From Phycisphaeraceae bacterium (GTDB lineage: Bacteria; Planctomycetota; Phycisphaerae; Phycisphaerales; Phycisphaeraceae), in contig JAJDCU010000016.1 in NCBI GenBank assembly GCA_029260655.1, positions 1-64,000 on the forward strand: DNA of 64,000 bases. Reading direction: 5' to 3'. Both the position numbers and the translations under genes were made by a program. Of the stretch, positions 8,454-16,301 are shown in pieces; the stretch's first letter is position 1, and the number at the start of each line of letters is the position of its first letter. Under the pieces are notes generated by a model that saw only the letters and a list, made by a program, of their open reading frames with translations, was not told the DNA's origin and searched no databases.

Positions 8454-9099
8454 ACGGGCCGTCCCCGCCGCGTTCGGGGTGCCACTGCACGCCTAGATAA
8501 AACCGATCGGGGTCCATCGGCAGGCCGTCAATCGCCTCTACCGTTTCGTCTTCCGTCACCGCGACAACGCGCATCTTGCCGGGGTCGGCCACGGCCTGCT
8601 GATGCCAGGAGTAGACCGGGTCGTCGCTGGGCTTGATCACGCTGTCGTCTTTGGTGACGGTGACCGTGTGGCTTGCCCCGTCCTGATGCGCGGCGGGGTC
8701 GTCGTGGGTGTCGGGCATGTACTGGTTGAGCTTGCCGCCTGCGTGCAGCGCCATCATCTGCATCCCCAGGCATATCCCAAGCACCGGGACGTCGGGGCGC
8801 TTTGCCAAGGCATCCAGGAGCGCCAACTCGAAAGCCTGACGCACCGGGTCGATCATCCTGGCCTTGGGGTGCATCGGCTCGCCGAACGGCGCGGTGTCCG
8901 GGTCGTGACCGCCTGTGAACACCACCGCGTCGCAGAGCTGGGCGTAGTGCCCGGCCAACTTAGGCTGGGGGGCCATCAACACAGGCACACCCCCCGCCGA
9001 CTCGACCGACCGGCAGGTGAATACACCCGACCGGAGCGCGCCGTCCGGGTGCTCGTCGTCTTTACGCACGTCCAGCGTGATACCGACTAATGGGCCCAT
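8398..9099 (-). CDS. Class I glutamine amidotransferase, peptidase C26 type
   Basis: This 233-residue protein resembles gamma-glutamyl-gamma-aminobutyrate hydrolases (PuuD-like). The nucleophile elbow GICLGMQMM, the SWHQQAV loop and the GVQWHPE motif carrying the catalytic His-Glu pair are all present. These enzymes hydrolyse gamma-glutamyl amides; the exact substrate cannot be read from sequence. The reading frame continues upstream to 9387, but [10 protein letters not shown] at 9099 is the family start. TACAAT (complement of 9106-9111) sits exactly 6 nt before that ATG, implying a leaderless mRNA. It is divergent from thrC. Confidence 0.87.
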   Translation of the reverse strand: MGPLVGITLDVRKDDEHPDGALRSGVFTCRSVESAGGVPVLMAPQPKLAGHYAQLCDAVVFTGGHDPDTAPFGEPMHPKARMIDPVRQAFELALLDALAKRPDVPVLGICLGMQMMALHAGGKLNQYMPDTHDDPAAHQDGASHTVTVTKDDSVIKPSDDPVYSWHQQAVADPGKMRVVAVTEDETVEAIDGLPMDPDRFYLGVQWHPERGGDGPFNQGLFRLLVEAAVGRLA

Positions 9100-9199
9100 C
9101 CCGGGATTGTACCGCCGCGGCAGGAACGGACCCGGGCCTAAGATGCGGCCGCTTAAGTTGCTACAATACCCTGTCACACTCACAGGCTTGACTACGACC

Positions 9200-10696
9200 A
9201 TGGAACACGCATACCAACAATGTATCCACCCCGACTGCGGCGCGACCTTCAGCGTCCAGGAGTCCCACCTCGCCTGCCCGGCATGTGCCGAGAAGGGCCG
9301 GCCGTCGCTGCTGGATATCAAGTACAACTGGCAACGCCCGGACGTGCCCAAGAGCCTCAAGGCCTTCGAGCACCGATGGATGACCAAGGGTGAGCACGGC
9401 CAGGGGGCGCTGGATTTCTCAGGCGTCTGGCGGTTCCGCGAGCTGCTGAAGTTCTACGGCGATGAGAGCCAGATCGTCACCATCGGCGAGGGCCGGACTA
9501 ACCTCCAGGATGCGCGCCTGCTCGCCGGTCAACTTGGCATCAAGCCCGGGAACCTGTTCCTGCAATACGAAGGCTTAAACCCCTCGGGCAGCTTCAAAGA
9601 CAACGGCATGACCGCCGCGTTCACACACGCGAAAATGATCGGCGCTAACCGCGTCGCATGCGCCTCGACCGGCAACACCTCCGCAAGCCTGGCGATGTTC
9701 GCCAGCCTGTCGCAGATGACCGGCATCGTCTTCATCGGGTCGGGCAAGATCGCCTACGGCAAGCTGAGCCAGGCCCTGGACTACGGCGCTAAGACGTTGC
9801 AGATCCAGGGCGACTTCGACGCCTGCCTGCGCAGGGTCCGCGAGATCGCGCGCGACCGCAAGGAACTGGGCATCTACCTGATGAACAGCGTCAACCCCTT
9901 CAGGCTCGAAGGGCAAAAGGCGATCATGTTCCGCGTGCTCGAAGCGCTTAACTGGGAGGTACCCGACTGGATCGTCGTCCCCGGGGGGAACCTGGGCAAC
10001 TGCTCGGCTTTCGGCAAGGCATTCGCGGAACTCAAAGAGCTGGGCCTGATCGACCGCATCCCCCGCCTGGCTGTGATCCAGGCCAGCGGCGCAAACCCCC
10101 TGTTCGAGCTGGTCAACAACCGCGGGCTTGCCTGGAACGACGGGCGGTGGGACCTGGATACCGTCAAGGGTTTCTACCGCGAGCAGGACAAGGCCGGCGT
10201 CGGCGCCAAGACCATCGCCAGCGCGATCGAGATCGGCCGCCCGGTCAACCTGCCCAAGGCCCTGCGTGCGCTTAGCATCATGGACGGCGTGGTCCGGCAG
10301 GTCGACGACGAAACCATCCTCGAATACAAGGCGATGGTCGGTCGGTACGGCTTCGGCAGCGAGCCCGCCAGCGCGGCCAGCGTCGCCGGGGCGCACATGC
10401 TCATCAAGGAAGGCCTGATCGGCCCGGACCAACGCGTCGTATGCATCCTCACCGGACACGTTCTGAAAGACCCCGACGCCACCGTCAACTATCACACCGG
10501 GATCGATGTCAAAGCGATCCAGGACCAGGCCCCGCGCACCGACCCGGCCGGGAAGCTGGCGAACCAGCCGATCCCCGTCCCCGACGACCTCGAAGCGATC
10601 ATCGAGGCGATCGGCATCCCCGCCGAAAACGTCAAAGACCCCGGCCCGCCAGACAGCAAAGACCCCCTGCGCCACCTGCCGGTTTCGGAATACTGA
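9200..10696 (+). CDS. thrC: Threonine synthase
   Basis: Threonine synthase is a PLP enzyme that converts O-phosphohomoserine to threonine. The 498-residue product opens with a small cysteine-rich ribbon ([10 protein letters not shown] then ACPAC) and has the PLP-lysine motif [11 protein letters not shown], the phosphate-binding ASTGNTSAS and the PGGNLGN loop. The frame is open back to 9017, but the ATG at 9200 begins the protein. TACAAT at 9162-9167 may be its -10 element. A nested palindrome begins 9 nt after the stop, followed by proS. Confidence 0.95.
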   Translation: MEHAYQQCIHPDCGATFSVQESHLACPACAEKGRPSLLDIKYNWQRPDVPKSLKAFEHRWMTKGEHGQGALDFSGVWRFRELLKFYGDESQIVTIGEGRTNLQDARLLAGQLGIKPGNLFLQYEGLNPSGSFKDNGMTAAFTHAKMIGANRVACASTGNTSASLAMFASLSQMTGIVFIGSGKIAYGKLSQALDYGAKTLQIQGDFDACLRRVREIARDRKELGIYLMNSVNPFRLEGQKAIMFRVLEALNWEVPDWIVVPGGNLGNCSAFGKAFAELKELGLIDRIPRLAVIQASGANPLFELVNNRGLAWNDGRWDLDTVKGFYREQDKAGVGAKTIASAIEIGRPVNLPKALRALSIMDGVVRQVDDETILEYKAMVGRYGFGSEPASAASVAGAHMLIKEGLIGPDQRVVCILTGHVLKDPDATVNYHTGIDVKAIQDQAPRTDPAGKLANQPIPVPDDLEAIIEAIGIPAENVKDPGPPDSKDPLRHLPVSEY

Positions 10697-10704
10697 CTTT
10701 ATAT

Positions 10705-10860
10705 AACCGCGAAGGCGCGAAGAGCGCGAAGAAAGACAAGTAAGAAGTATCCGCAGATTTCGCAGATGACACAGATTAGGAATACGATCAAATATCTCTT
10801 TTCTTTATCTGCGCAATCTGCGGACACCTCCTCCTCCCGGCTTCGCGCCTTCGCGGTAAA
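10705..10860. repeat. Nested palindromic repeat, copy 2
   Basis: The outer arms are AACCGCGAAGGCGCGAAGAG-like at 10705-10731, matched by CTTCGCGCCTTCGCGGT at about 10841-10858. The inner arms are ATCCGCAGATTTCGCAGATG at about 10749 and ATCTGCGCAATCTGCGGA at 10807-10824. The element fills the whole space between thrC and proS and ends 16 nt before the proS start codon, so a folded transcript would affect thrC-proS read-through. Confidence 0.85.
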
Positions 10861-10875
10861 CCTCCGAGAGCATCC

Positions 10876-12414
10876 ATGAGCAAGCAAGCAAAGACCGCGA
10901 TCACCCCGACCCGCGCAGAAGATTATCCCCAGTGGTACCAACAGGTCGTCCGCGCCGCCGACCTGGCGGAAAACTCCCCTGTGCGCGGGTGCATGGTCAT
11001 CAAGCCCTGGGGCTATGCGCTCTGGGAAAATATCCAGCGGTCGCTCGACAAGATGTTCAAGGACACCGGCCATCGCAACGCCTACTTCCCCCTGTTCATC
11101 CCCAAGAGCTTTCTCGAAAAAGAAGCCCAGCACGTCGAAGGCTTCGCCAAGGAGTGCGCGGTCGTCACGCACCACCGCCTGGAAGACGATGGGCAAGGCG
11201 GCCTCAAGCCCGCCGGGGAACTGGAAGAACCCCTGGTCGTCCGCCCCACTTCCGAAACCATCATCGGCCACAGCTTCGCCAAGTGGATCGAGAGCTACCG
11301 CGACCTGCCGTTATTGATTAACCAGTGGGCCAACGTCGTGCGCTGGGAGCTTCGGACGCGGCTGTTCCTGCGCACCACCGAGTTCCTCTGGCAGGAAGGC
11401 CACACCGCACACGCCACCGATGTCGAAGCCATCGAAGAGACCGAGAAGATGCTTGGCGTTTATGCCGACTTCGCCGAGAACTTCATGGCCATGCCGGTCA
11501 TCTGCGGCGAAAAGACGTCTGGGGAAAGATTTCCGGGGGCGATCAACACCTACGCCATCGAAGCCATGATGCAGGACCGCAAGGCCTTGCAAGCCGGCAC
11601 GAGCCACTTCCTCGGCCAGAACTTCGCCAAGGCGCAGGACATCGAGTTCCTCGATCAAAACGGCGAGCGCGTCCACGCATGGACCACCAGCTGGGGCGTC
11701 TCCACCCGCCTGATCGGCGGACTGATCATGACCCACGCCGACGACGACGGCCTGATCCTCCCGCCCCGCCTCGCGCCGGCGCACGTCGTCATCATCCCCA
11801 TCACCTTCAAGGCCGACGACCCCGACGCCGTGCTGGACTACTGCACCAAGCTCCGCGATGAACTGAAAGCACAAACCTACGACGGCCGGCCGATCGAAGT
11901 CGAACTCGATGCCCGTGACATCAAGGGCGGCGACAAGGTCTGGTCATGGATCAAGAACGGCATCCCCGTGCGCCTGGAGGTCGGCCCACGCGATATGGCC
12001 AGCGACTCGGTCTTCATGGCCCGGCGCGACAAGCCCCACAAGGAAAAGAAAGGCGTCGGCCGCACTGAGTTCATCGAATCGATCCCCGCCATCCTCGAAG
12101 AAATCCAGCAGAACCTCTTCGACCGTGCCAAGACCTACCGCGATGAAAACACGCGCATCATCAACGCCAAGGACAAGTTCTACAAATACTTCACCCCCAA
12201 GAACGCAGACCAGCACGAGATCCACGGCGGGTTCGCCGTGTCACACTGGTGCGGCGACGAAGCGATCGCGGATGAAATCCAAAAAGACCTCGGCGTCACC
12301 ATCCGCTGCATCCCCCAACCAGACGCCGACCTCCCCGGCCTAGACGGCCCCGGCAAGTGCATCTTCACCGGCAAGGAAAGTGCAACGCGGGTGTTGTGGG
12401 CGAAGTCGTATTAA
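10876..12414 (+). CDS. proS: Prolyl-tRNA synthetase
   Basis: This class II synthetase charges tRNA-Pro with proline in the cytoplasm. The 512-residue protein is of the shorter, eukaryote/archaeon-like ProS architecture, without the large editing insertion of the E. coli type. Features are the motif 2 region ELRTRLFLRTTEFLWQEGH, RPTSETIIGHSFAKW in the catalytic core, and an anticodon-binding domain starting near LPPRLAPAHVVIIPI. The C-terminal region contains Cys residues as in zinc-containing members. It follows the palindrome at 10705-10860, and its stop codon abuts the stop codon of the convergent hypothetical gene. Confidence 0.95.
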   Translation: MSKQAKTAITPTRAEDYPQWYQQVVRAADLAENSPVRGCMVIKPWGYALWENIQRSLDKMFKDTGHRNAYFPLFIPKSFLEKEAQHVEGFAKECAVVTHHRLEDDGQGGLKPAGELEEPLVVRPTSETIIGHSFAKWIESYRDLPLLINQWANVVRWELRTRLFLRTTEFLWQEGHTAHATDVEAIEETEKMLGVYADFAENFMAMPVICGEKTSGERFPGAINTYAIEAMMQDRKALQAGTSHFLGQNFAKAQDIEFLDQNGERVHAWTTSWGVSTRLIGGLIMTHADDDGLILPPRLAPAHVVIIPITFKADDPDAVLDYCTKLRDELKAQTYDGRPIEVELDARDIKGGDKVWSWIKNGIPVRLEVGPRDMASDSVFMARRDKPHKEKKGVGRTEFIESIPAILEEIQQNLFDRAKTYRDENTRIINAKDKFYKYFTPKNADQHEIHGGFAVSHWCGDEAIADEIQKDLGVTIRCIPQPDADLPGLDGPGKCIFTGKESATRVLWAKSY

Positions 12415-13377
12415 TCAAACATGTTCTGACGCATAGCCTAGTTCGCGGATAATTGCACTGAGACAATGCAGACACAGCTCCGCATCAGCTTCATACACGG
12501 GCGGCGTTTGATGATTGGCCTTTGAATTAGGTTTTGCTCTAGCATGATAACGTGCGATCGTTCTAGCCGAGTTAATCACAATCGTTTTCTTTTCGGTAAT
12601 TGGCTTGGCGTCAAGTATCTTGACCAAACTCCCCAAATCTTTCTTGAGATGAACGATATCCTCAGTAGACAAGTATGCAGCCAATAATGCTGATGCTGCA
12701 TCCCGACAACGGTCAATTACGGATTCCGGGCCTGCCGTATAAGCCGTATCTACGACCTTATCTATACATTCTTTGGCTTTCTCACTCCCGACCGTAGGTA
12801 TCGCTGCGATATTGACCCGAGGGAGAACTCCCAAATATGAAATGGATTTTAATGTTGTAACATCATCACCAAAAGCATTACGTTCAGAATCAACTACCCG
12901 CCATAAAGAGTGCGCATCACCAGTGCCGAGCAACACGAGTGGAATGCGGCTTGGATTATCAACAATATCTTTCCATCTCTCATGGCGAAATACATCCATA
13001 TCTAAGTAATAATAAGGACCATTCACTGGCAAGTGATTCATGGGCACTGAAGGGTGGGGCAGCAGTGACCATCGCTGTGGTTGGCCCTTCGTATCTCTAC
13101 GATAAAACCTCCCTCTCCGTATTCGCATACCCGGATCAAAACTATCCTCTCGAAAGAGGCACTTAGCTTCTCTCAACCAAATATGTCCTTTGAGTTTTAA
13201 TCCACTATCTCCATCACTATAGAAATGTGCCGGGGCAACCAAGGGAGGGGGCCATAATACTAAACCGTGATGCCCATTTGCACTTTCCGCGATGTAACGA
13301 AAATTTTCTTCACAACCCAAGTACATGCACGATACTCCCAGGATTATGCCGCGATCTTTCGTCTGCCTAACGGACAA
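12415..13377 (-). CDS. Hypothetical protein in AT-rich segment
   Basis: This 320-residue protein matches no family I recognise. It has no signal peptide or membrane segment. A CxxC pair (CLHC) occurs near the C-terminus, and a helical region carrying IARYHARAKPNSKAN lies before it. The base composition is clearly AT-richer than the flanking proS and nucleotidyltransferase genes, suggesting transfer from elsewhere. The start at 13377 is a TTG; an ATG at 13326 (residue 18) is an alternative. The stop codon directly abuts that of proS. No mobility gene accompanies it. Confidence 0.6.
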   Translation of the reverse strand: MSVRQTKDRGIILGVSCMYLGCEENFRYIAESANGHHGLVLWPPPLVAPAHFYSDGDSGLKLKGHIWLREAKCLFREDSFDPGMRIRRGRFYRRDTKGQPQRWSLLPHPSVPMNHLPVNGPYYYLDMDVFRHERWKDIVDNPSRIPLVLLGTGDAHSLWRVVDSERNAFGDDVTTLKSISYLGVLPRVNIAAIPTVGSEKAKECIDKVVDTAYTAGPESVIDRCRDAASALLAAYLSTEDIVHLKKDLGSLVKILDAKPITEKKTIVINSARTIARYHARAKPNSKANHQTPPVYEADAELCLHCLSAIIRELGYASEHV

Positions 13378-13456
13378 TTACACGGACAAGTCTCCCCTAG
13401 AGCCATAGATCCTCTACAATAAAGTAGTTGCCCTTCCCCTCTAGTATACTCACCGC

Positions 13457-14248
13457 GTGGAAACCCAACCCCACCACCGCCAAACCATCGACCGCCTCGC
13501 GGCCGAGTACCAAAACGACCCGAACTTCCCCGCGTTGATCATCGGGGGATCGGTCGCCAAGGGCTGGGCGAGGCCGGACTCGGATGTGGATTTCTTGATC
13601 GTCACGACCGAGGCCGAGTTTGAGCGGCGGCTGGCCGCGGGCGATTTGTTTATCAACCGCAAAGACCTCTGTGATTATGAGGGCGGGTACGTTGACGGGA
13701 AGATCATCAGCCTGTCATTCCTGCAAGAGCTTGCGGATAAAGGCAACGAACCCTCGCGGGCCGCGTTCGAGGGCGCATTCGCCGCCTACTCGCACATCCC
13801 TGAACTCGATGCGTTGCTGCAAAAGATTCCCGTCTACCCGGAGCACGATCGCGACCGGCGTATCAAAGCCTTCTACAGCATGGCGTTCATCCAGCACTGG
13901 CTCATCCACGAGTCGGTGCGCCATGGGAACCGCTACACGATTACGCGCGCCGCTTCCCAACTGGCCCTATACTCGGGTCGATTGATCCTGGCACACAACC
14001 GCCGGCTGTTCCCGTATCACAAGTGGCTGACCCAAGCCCTCGAAACCGCCCAGGACAAGCCCGCCGACCTGTTAGCGAACATCGACGCCCTGCTGGAAAA
14101 GCCCACCGCTGAAAACGCCGACGCGCTGTTTGAACAGATCAAAGGTTTTCAAGATTGGGGCGTAAGCGACCTCGAGGCCTACACCTGGTTCATGACCGAG
14201 GTGGAATGGAGCTGGATGTCAGGGACCACACCGATGGAGGATTGGTGA
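13457..14248 (+). CDS. Nucleotidyltransferase-domain protein
   Basis: This 263-residue protein carries the nucleotidyltransferase signature GGSVAKGWARPDSDVDFLIV near residues 30-50, the GS motif followed by DxD that holds the metal. The rest is mostly helical. The family includes minimal and antibiotic nucleotidyltransferases; the acceptor here is unknown. The start is GTG at 13457, and TATACT at 13445-13450 lies exactly 6 nt upstream, so it is probably leaderless. The neighbouring AT-rich gene is divergent, and no HEPN partner gene is adjacent, which argues against a classical MNT-HEPN toxin-antitoxin pair. Confidence 0.8.
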   Translation: METQPHHRQTIDRLAAEYQNDPNFPALIIGGSVAKGWARPDSDVDFLIVTTEAEFERRLAAGDLFINRKDLCDYEGGYVDGKIISLSFLQELADKGNEPSRAAFEGAFAAYSHIPELDALLQKIPVYPEHDRDRRIKAFYSMAFIQHWLIHESVRHGNRYTITRAASQLALYSGRLILAHNRRLFPYHKWLTQALETAQDKPADLLANIDALLEKPTAENADALFEQIKGFQDWGVSDLEAYTWFMTEVEWSWMSGTTPMEDW

Positions 14249-14403
14249 AGCTGTGCGGTTCCTTAGATTTTCCTGTGGCGGTGATTGATTCAACACCACC
14301 CTAATCGCCGGGGTGTACTTCGCGCCTGCGCAACATCATGCGCTCTACGGCGGGCTTACGGCGTAAATTCGTGGCGTTCAGGCCCCGCCCCACTTCAAAT
14401 CCC

Positions 14404-14431
14404 TTGCTAACAGGGATAAATGTTATATAAT
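14404..14431 (+). promoter_or_regulatory. Promoter of the prepilin-like gene
   Basis: TTGCTA at 14404-14409 and a perfect TATAAT at 14426-14431 are spaced by 16 nt. Transcription would begin near 14438, giving a leader of about 143 nt before the start codon at 14581. Confidence 0.7.
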
Positions 14432-14437
14432 TAGGAG

Positions 14438-14580
14438 GTGTGGCAGCCTCTCAGGGGCGTGGTTCAACCGATGCCGGCTCTTGAGGCGAAGATCCACTTA
14501 ACGGGTCACCGAAGGCTTTTCTGCCCGGCCCGTACAGCCTGTCGGTCCGTTTTTGTCTGCTCGTGTGTCGAGGTTCGATC
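14438..14580 (+). other. Long 5' leader of the prepilin-like gene
   Basis: This non-coding leader has self-complementary parts: GCCTC 14446-14450 with GAGGC 14483-14487, and AGGCT 14513-14517 with AGCCT 14536-14540. A T-run follows near 14550. It may control translation or termination, but it matches no riboswitch I know; in particular I see no c-di-GMP riboswitch core. Upstream, 14249-14403 shows nothing recognisable. Confidence 0.35.
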
Positions 14581-15426
14581 ATGTTTCGCAAGACTCAATA
14601 CACCCTTGGCTTTACCCTCATCGAGCTGCTGGTGGTGATCTCCATCATCGCCCTGCTGGTGGGCATCCTCCTGCCGGCGCTGGGGGCCGCGCGTCGGACG
14701 GCCCAGGATGCGGTCTGCCTGAGTAACGAGCGTCAGGTCGGGGTCGCGATCCTCGCCTACGGCACCGACAGCGACGACTACGTCGTGCATTACGCCTATC
14801 GGAAGGGGGCTACTAAAAACCATTGGAAAGACGGCGATGCCGAGGTTCACTGGACAAGCCTGATCACGATCGGCGGCTACGGCTCCGAACGCAGGATGTT
14901 CAAGTGCCCCACGTTCCCCGATGCCGACGAGAACGATTACAGCATCCGCGTGGCGGACCTCGACGACCACTCAGACCGCCGCTGGGCAGACACCGATTAC
15001 GGGATCAACTGGTACACGCTGTCCGGCCGCGTCGCGTTGCATTCGGAAAGCACACCGCAGGAGAGGGATGCCAAATGGAACCAATCCAGCCGGTTTGAGA
15101 TGATCCTGAAGCCCACCGAAACACTGCTCACGGCAGATACCTGGTACGAACGATTCCAGAACAGTCTTCAGTGGCAACGCGGGCAGGGCGTGATAGGCGG
15201 TACGCCCACCACCTGGGGCGGGCCGCACGGCCGACACAGCAACCAGAAGTGCAACATCCTCTGGGCCGACGGCCACGTGGACGGGATGATCTTCCCGAGT
15301 CTGCTCGCCGGGGCCACCGCAACGCAGCGGGTGGACGGCCCGTGGGGCGACAACCAATTGGGCGGGTTCAACTACTCCACGTTTTCACGGGGACTAAAGA
15401 ACGAAAACAAGTGGGACCTGCGCTAG
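14581..15426 (+). CDS. Prepilin-like protein with H-x-DG C-terminus
   Basis: This 281-residue protein has a type IV prepilin N-terminus, [18 protein letters not shown], with the Glu five residues after the cleavage-site Gly, then the long hydrophobic helix. The C-terminal part has [17 protein letters not shown], similar to the planctomycete prepilin-processing-associated H-x9-DG domain. Such proteins are abundant in planctomycetes and are thought to be secreted pseudopilin-like or surface proteins; the role is not established. An upstream in-frame start at 14563 exists, but the ATG at 14581 puts the prepilin leader at the usual length. It has its own promoter and long leader. Confidence 0.9.
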   Translation: MFRKTQYTLGFTLIELLVVISIIALLVGILLPALGAARRTAQDAVCLSNERQVGVAILAYGTDSDDYVVHYAYRKGATKNHWKDGDAEVHWTSLITIGGYGSERRMFKCPTFPDADENDYSIRVADLDDHSDRRWADTDYGINWYTLSGRVALHSESTPQERDAKWNQSSRFEMILKPTETLLTADTWYERFQNSLQWQRGQGVIGGTPTTWGGPHGRHSNQKCNILWADGHVDGMIFPSLLAGATATQRVDGPWGDNQLGGFNYSTFSRGLKNENKWDLR

Positions 15427-15515
15427 ACGGACTCGCAGATGTAAAGCGATGGGCGTCGAGTTGGCGGAATCAAGCGTCGGATCCAATTCCAATTCTCAGC
15501 CCGGGAAACAGGATT

Positions 15516-15593
15516 CCTCTGCCCAGCTCACTCCACCGCCGGGCCGTCGCTGCCTTTAACGCCATCGCCCGTGTCGGGTTCGTCTACCTGAGC
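15516..15593 (-). pseudogene. Duplicated 3' tail of the HEAT-type gene
   Basis: Read on the minus strand, 15590-15528 encodes QVDEPDTGDGVKGSDGPAVE and a stop. The intact gene at 16302-18512 ends QVDEPDAVDGVENSEGPAVE and a stop. The 63 nt align without gaps at 51 identical positions, and 15 of 20 residues match. No upstream part of that gene is found here; the adjoining DNA is the 3' end of the PEP-CTERM gene, in another frame. This is a relic of a tandem duplication or of an insertion next to the original gene end. Confidence 0.75.
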
Positions 15594-16201
15594 CCGCAGT
15601 TTTTAGAGTATGCCCCCCGGCGATGCCGTAATGCCAACACGCCAACCCCAAGCAAGGCAAGTGTGGTGGGCTCGGGAATGACGGTGGCTTCAAAGCTTCC
15701 AGCGACATTCGAGTCGCCGTCGAAGTTAAGAAGCCCCGCGTCAGTACTCAATGACCGGGAACTACCCCACTGAAACATACGGAAAGTAGCTTCTACGACC
15801 GGACCGAGTGAGGCAAGCATGTCCCAACTTCCAAAAACAGCGTTGACTGGTGAGTTATACAAATCCAGTCCATCGATGCCCCCCATAGAAAACCCCACTA
15901 TATCAGAAAATGTATTGACAAATGTTTTCGTGCTGGTGGTGATATCGAACATACCTACACCGCCTATCAATATGGACGCTGAATCGTGGGGAATTAAGAA
16001 TGCGTGTGATGTATCGTCATATAGTCGGTTGGCGGTATCTCCAGTGGCCGTCAAAACGAACTCTGCGTTCGAGAATGATGCCCCCCCTATGGTGCCGCTG
16101 CCGGTGCCTGTGTAGGTGAATATGATAGGGGCCGCTTTGGCATCAATAACCACAAGCAACATCAGGACGGGAACCACCATCAGTCGAACGATCTGCGTCA
16201 T
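15584..16201 (-). CDS. Small PEP-CTERM sorting-domain protein
   Basis: This 205-residue secreted protein has an N-terminal signal (VPVLMLLVVIDAKA) and the C-terminal anchor VIPEPTTLALLGVGVLALRHRR. After the RHRR tail about ten extra residues (GAYSKNCGLR) are read into the duplicated gene tail at 15516-15593, so its natural stop codon seems to have been lost or replaced. The strong Shine-Dalgarno sequence GGAGG lies upstream of 16201. Codon and base composition are AT-richer than the neighbours. The body is a Ser/Thr/Gly-rich beta-type sequence without a named domain. Confidence 0.85.
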   Translation of the reverse strand: MTQIVRLMVVPVLMLLVVIDAKAAPIIFTYTGTGSGTIGGASFSNAEFVLTATGDTANRLYDDTSHAFLIPHDSASILIGGVGMFDITTSTKTFVNTFSDIVGFSMGGIDGLDLYNSPVNAVFGSWDMLASLGPVVEATFRMFQWGSSRSLSTDAGLLNFDGDSNVAGSFEATVIPEPTTLALLGVGVLALRHRRGAYSKNCGLR

Positions 16202-16301
16202 CGTGTTTTTACCTCCGGACGATGGTTATTTGCCGCGAATCATCTGGCGAATTCATTTCTGAGGCGCAGCACCAGTGCGGGGAAGATTGCTCTGCCCCCA
16301 C

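Noticed and set aside
13457-14248. MNT-HEPN toxin-antitoxin system
   Set aside because: The nucleotidyltransferase is larger than a minimal MNT antitoxin and no HEPN gene lies next to it; the adjacent AT-rich gene is divergent and shows no clear HEPN RX4-6H motif.
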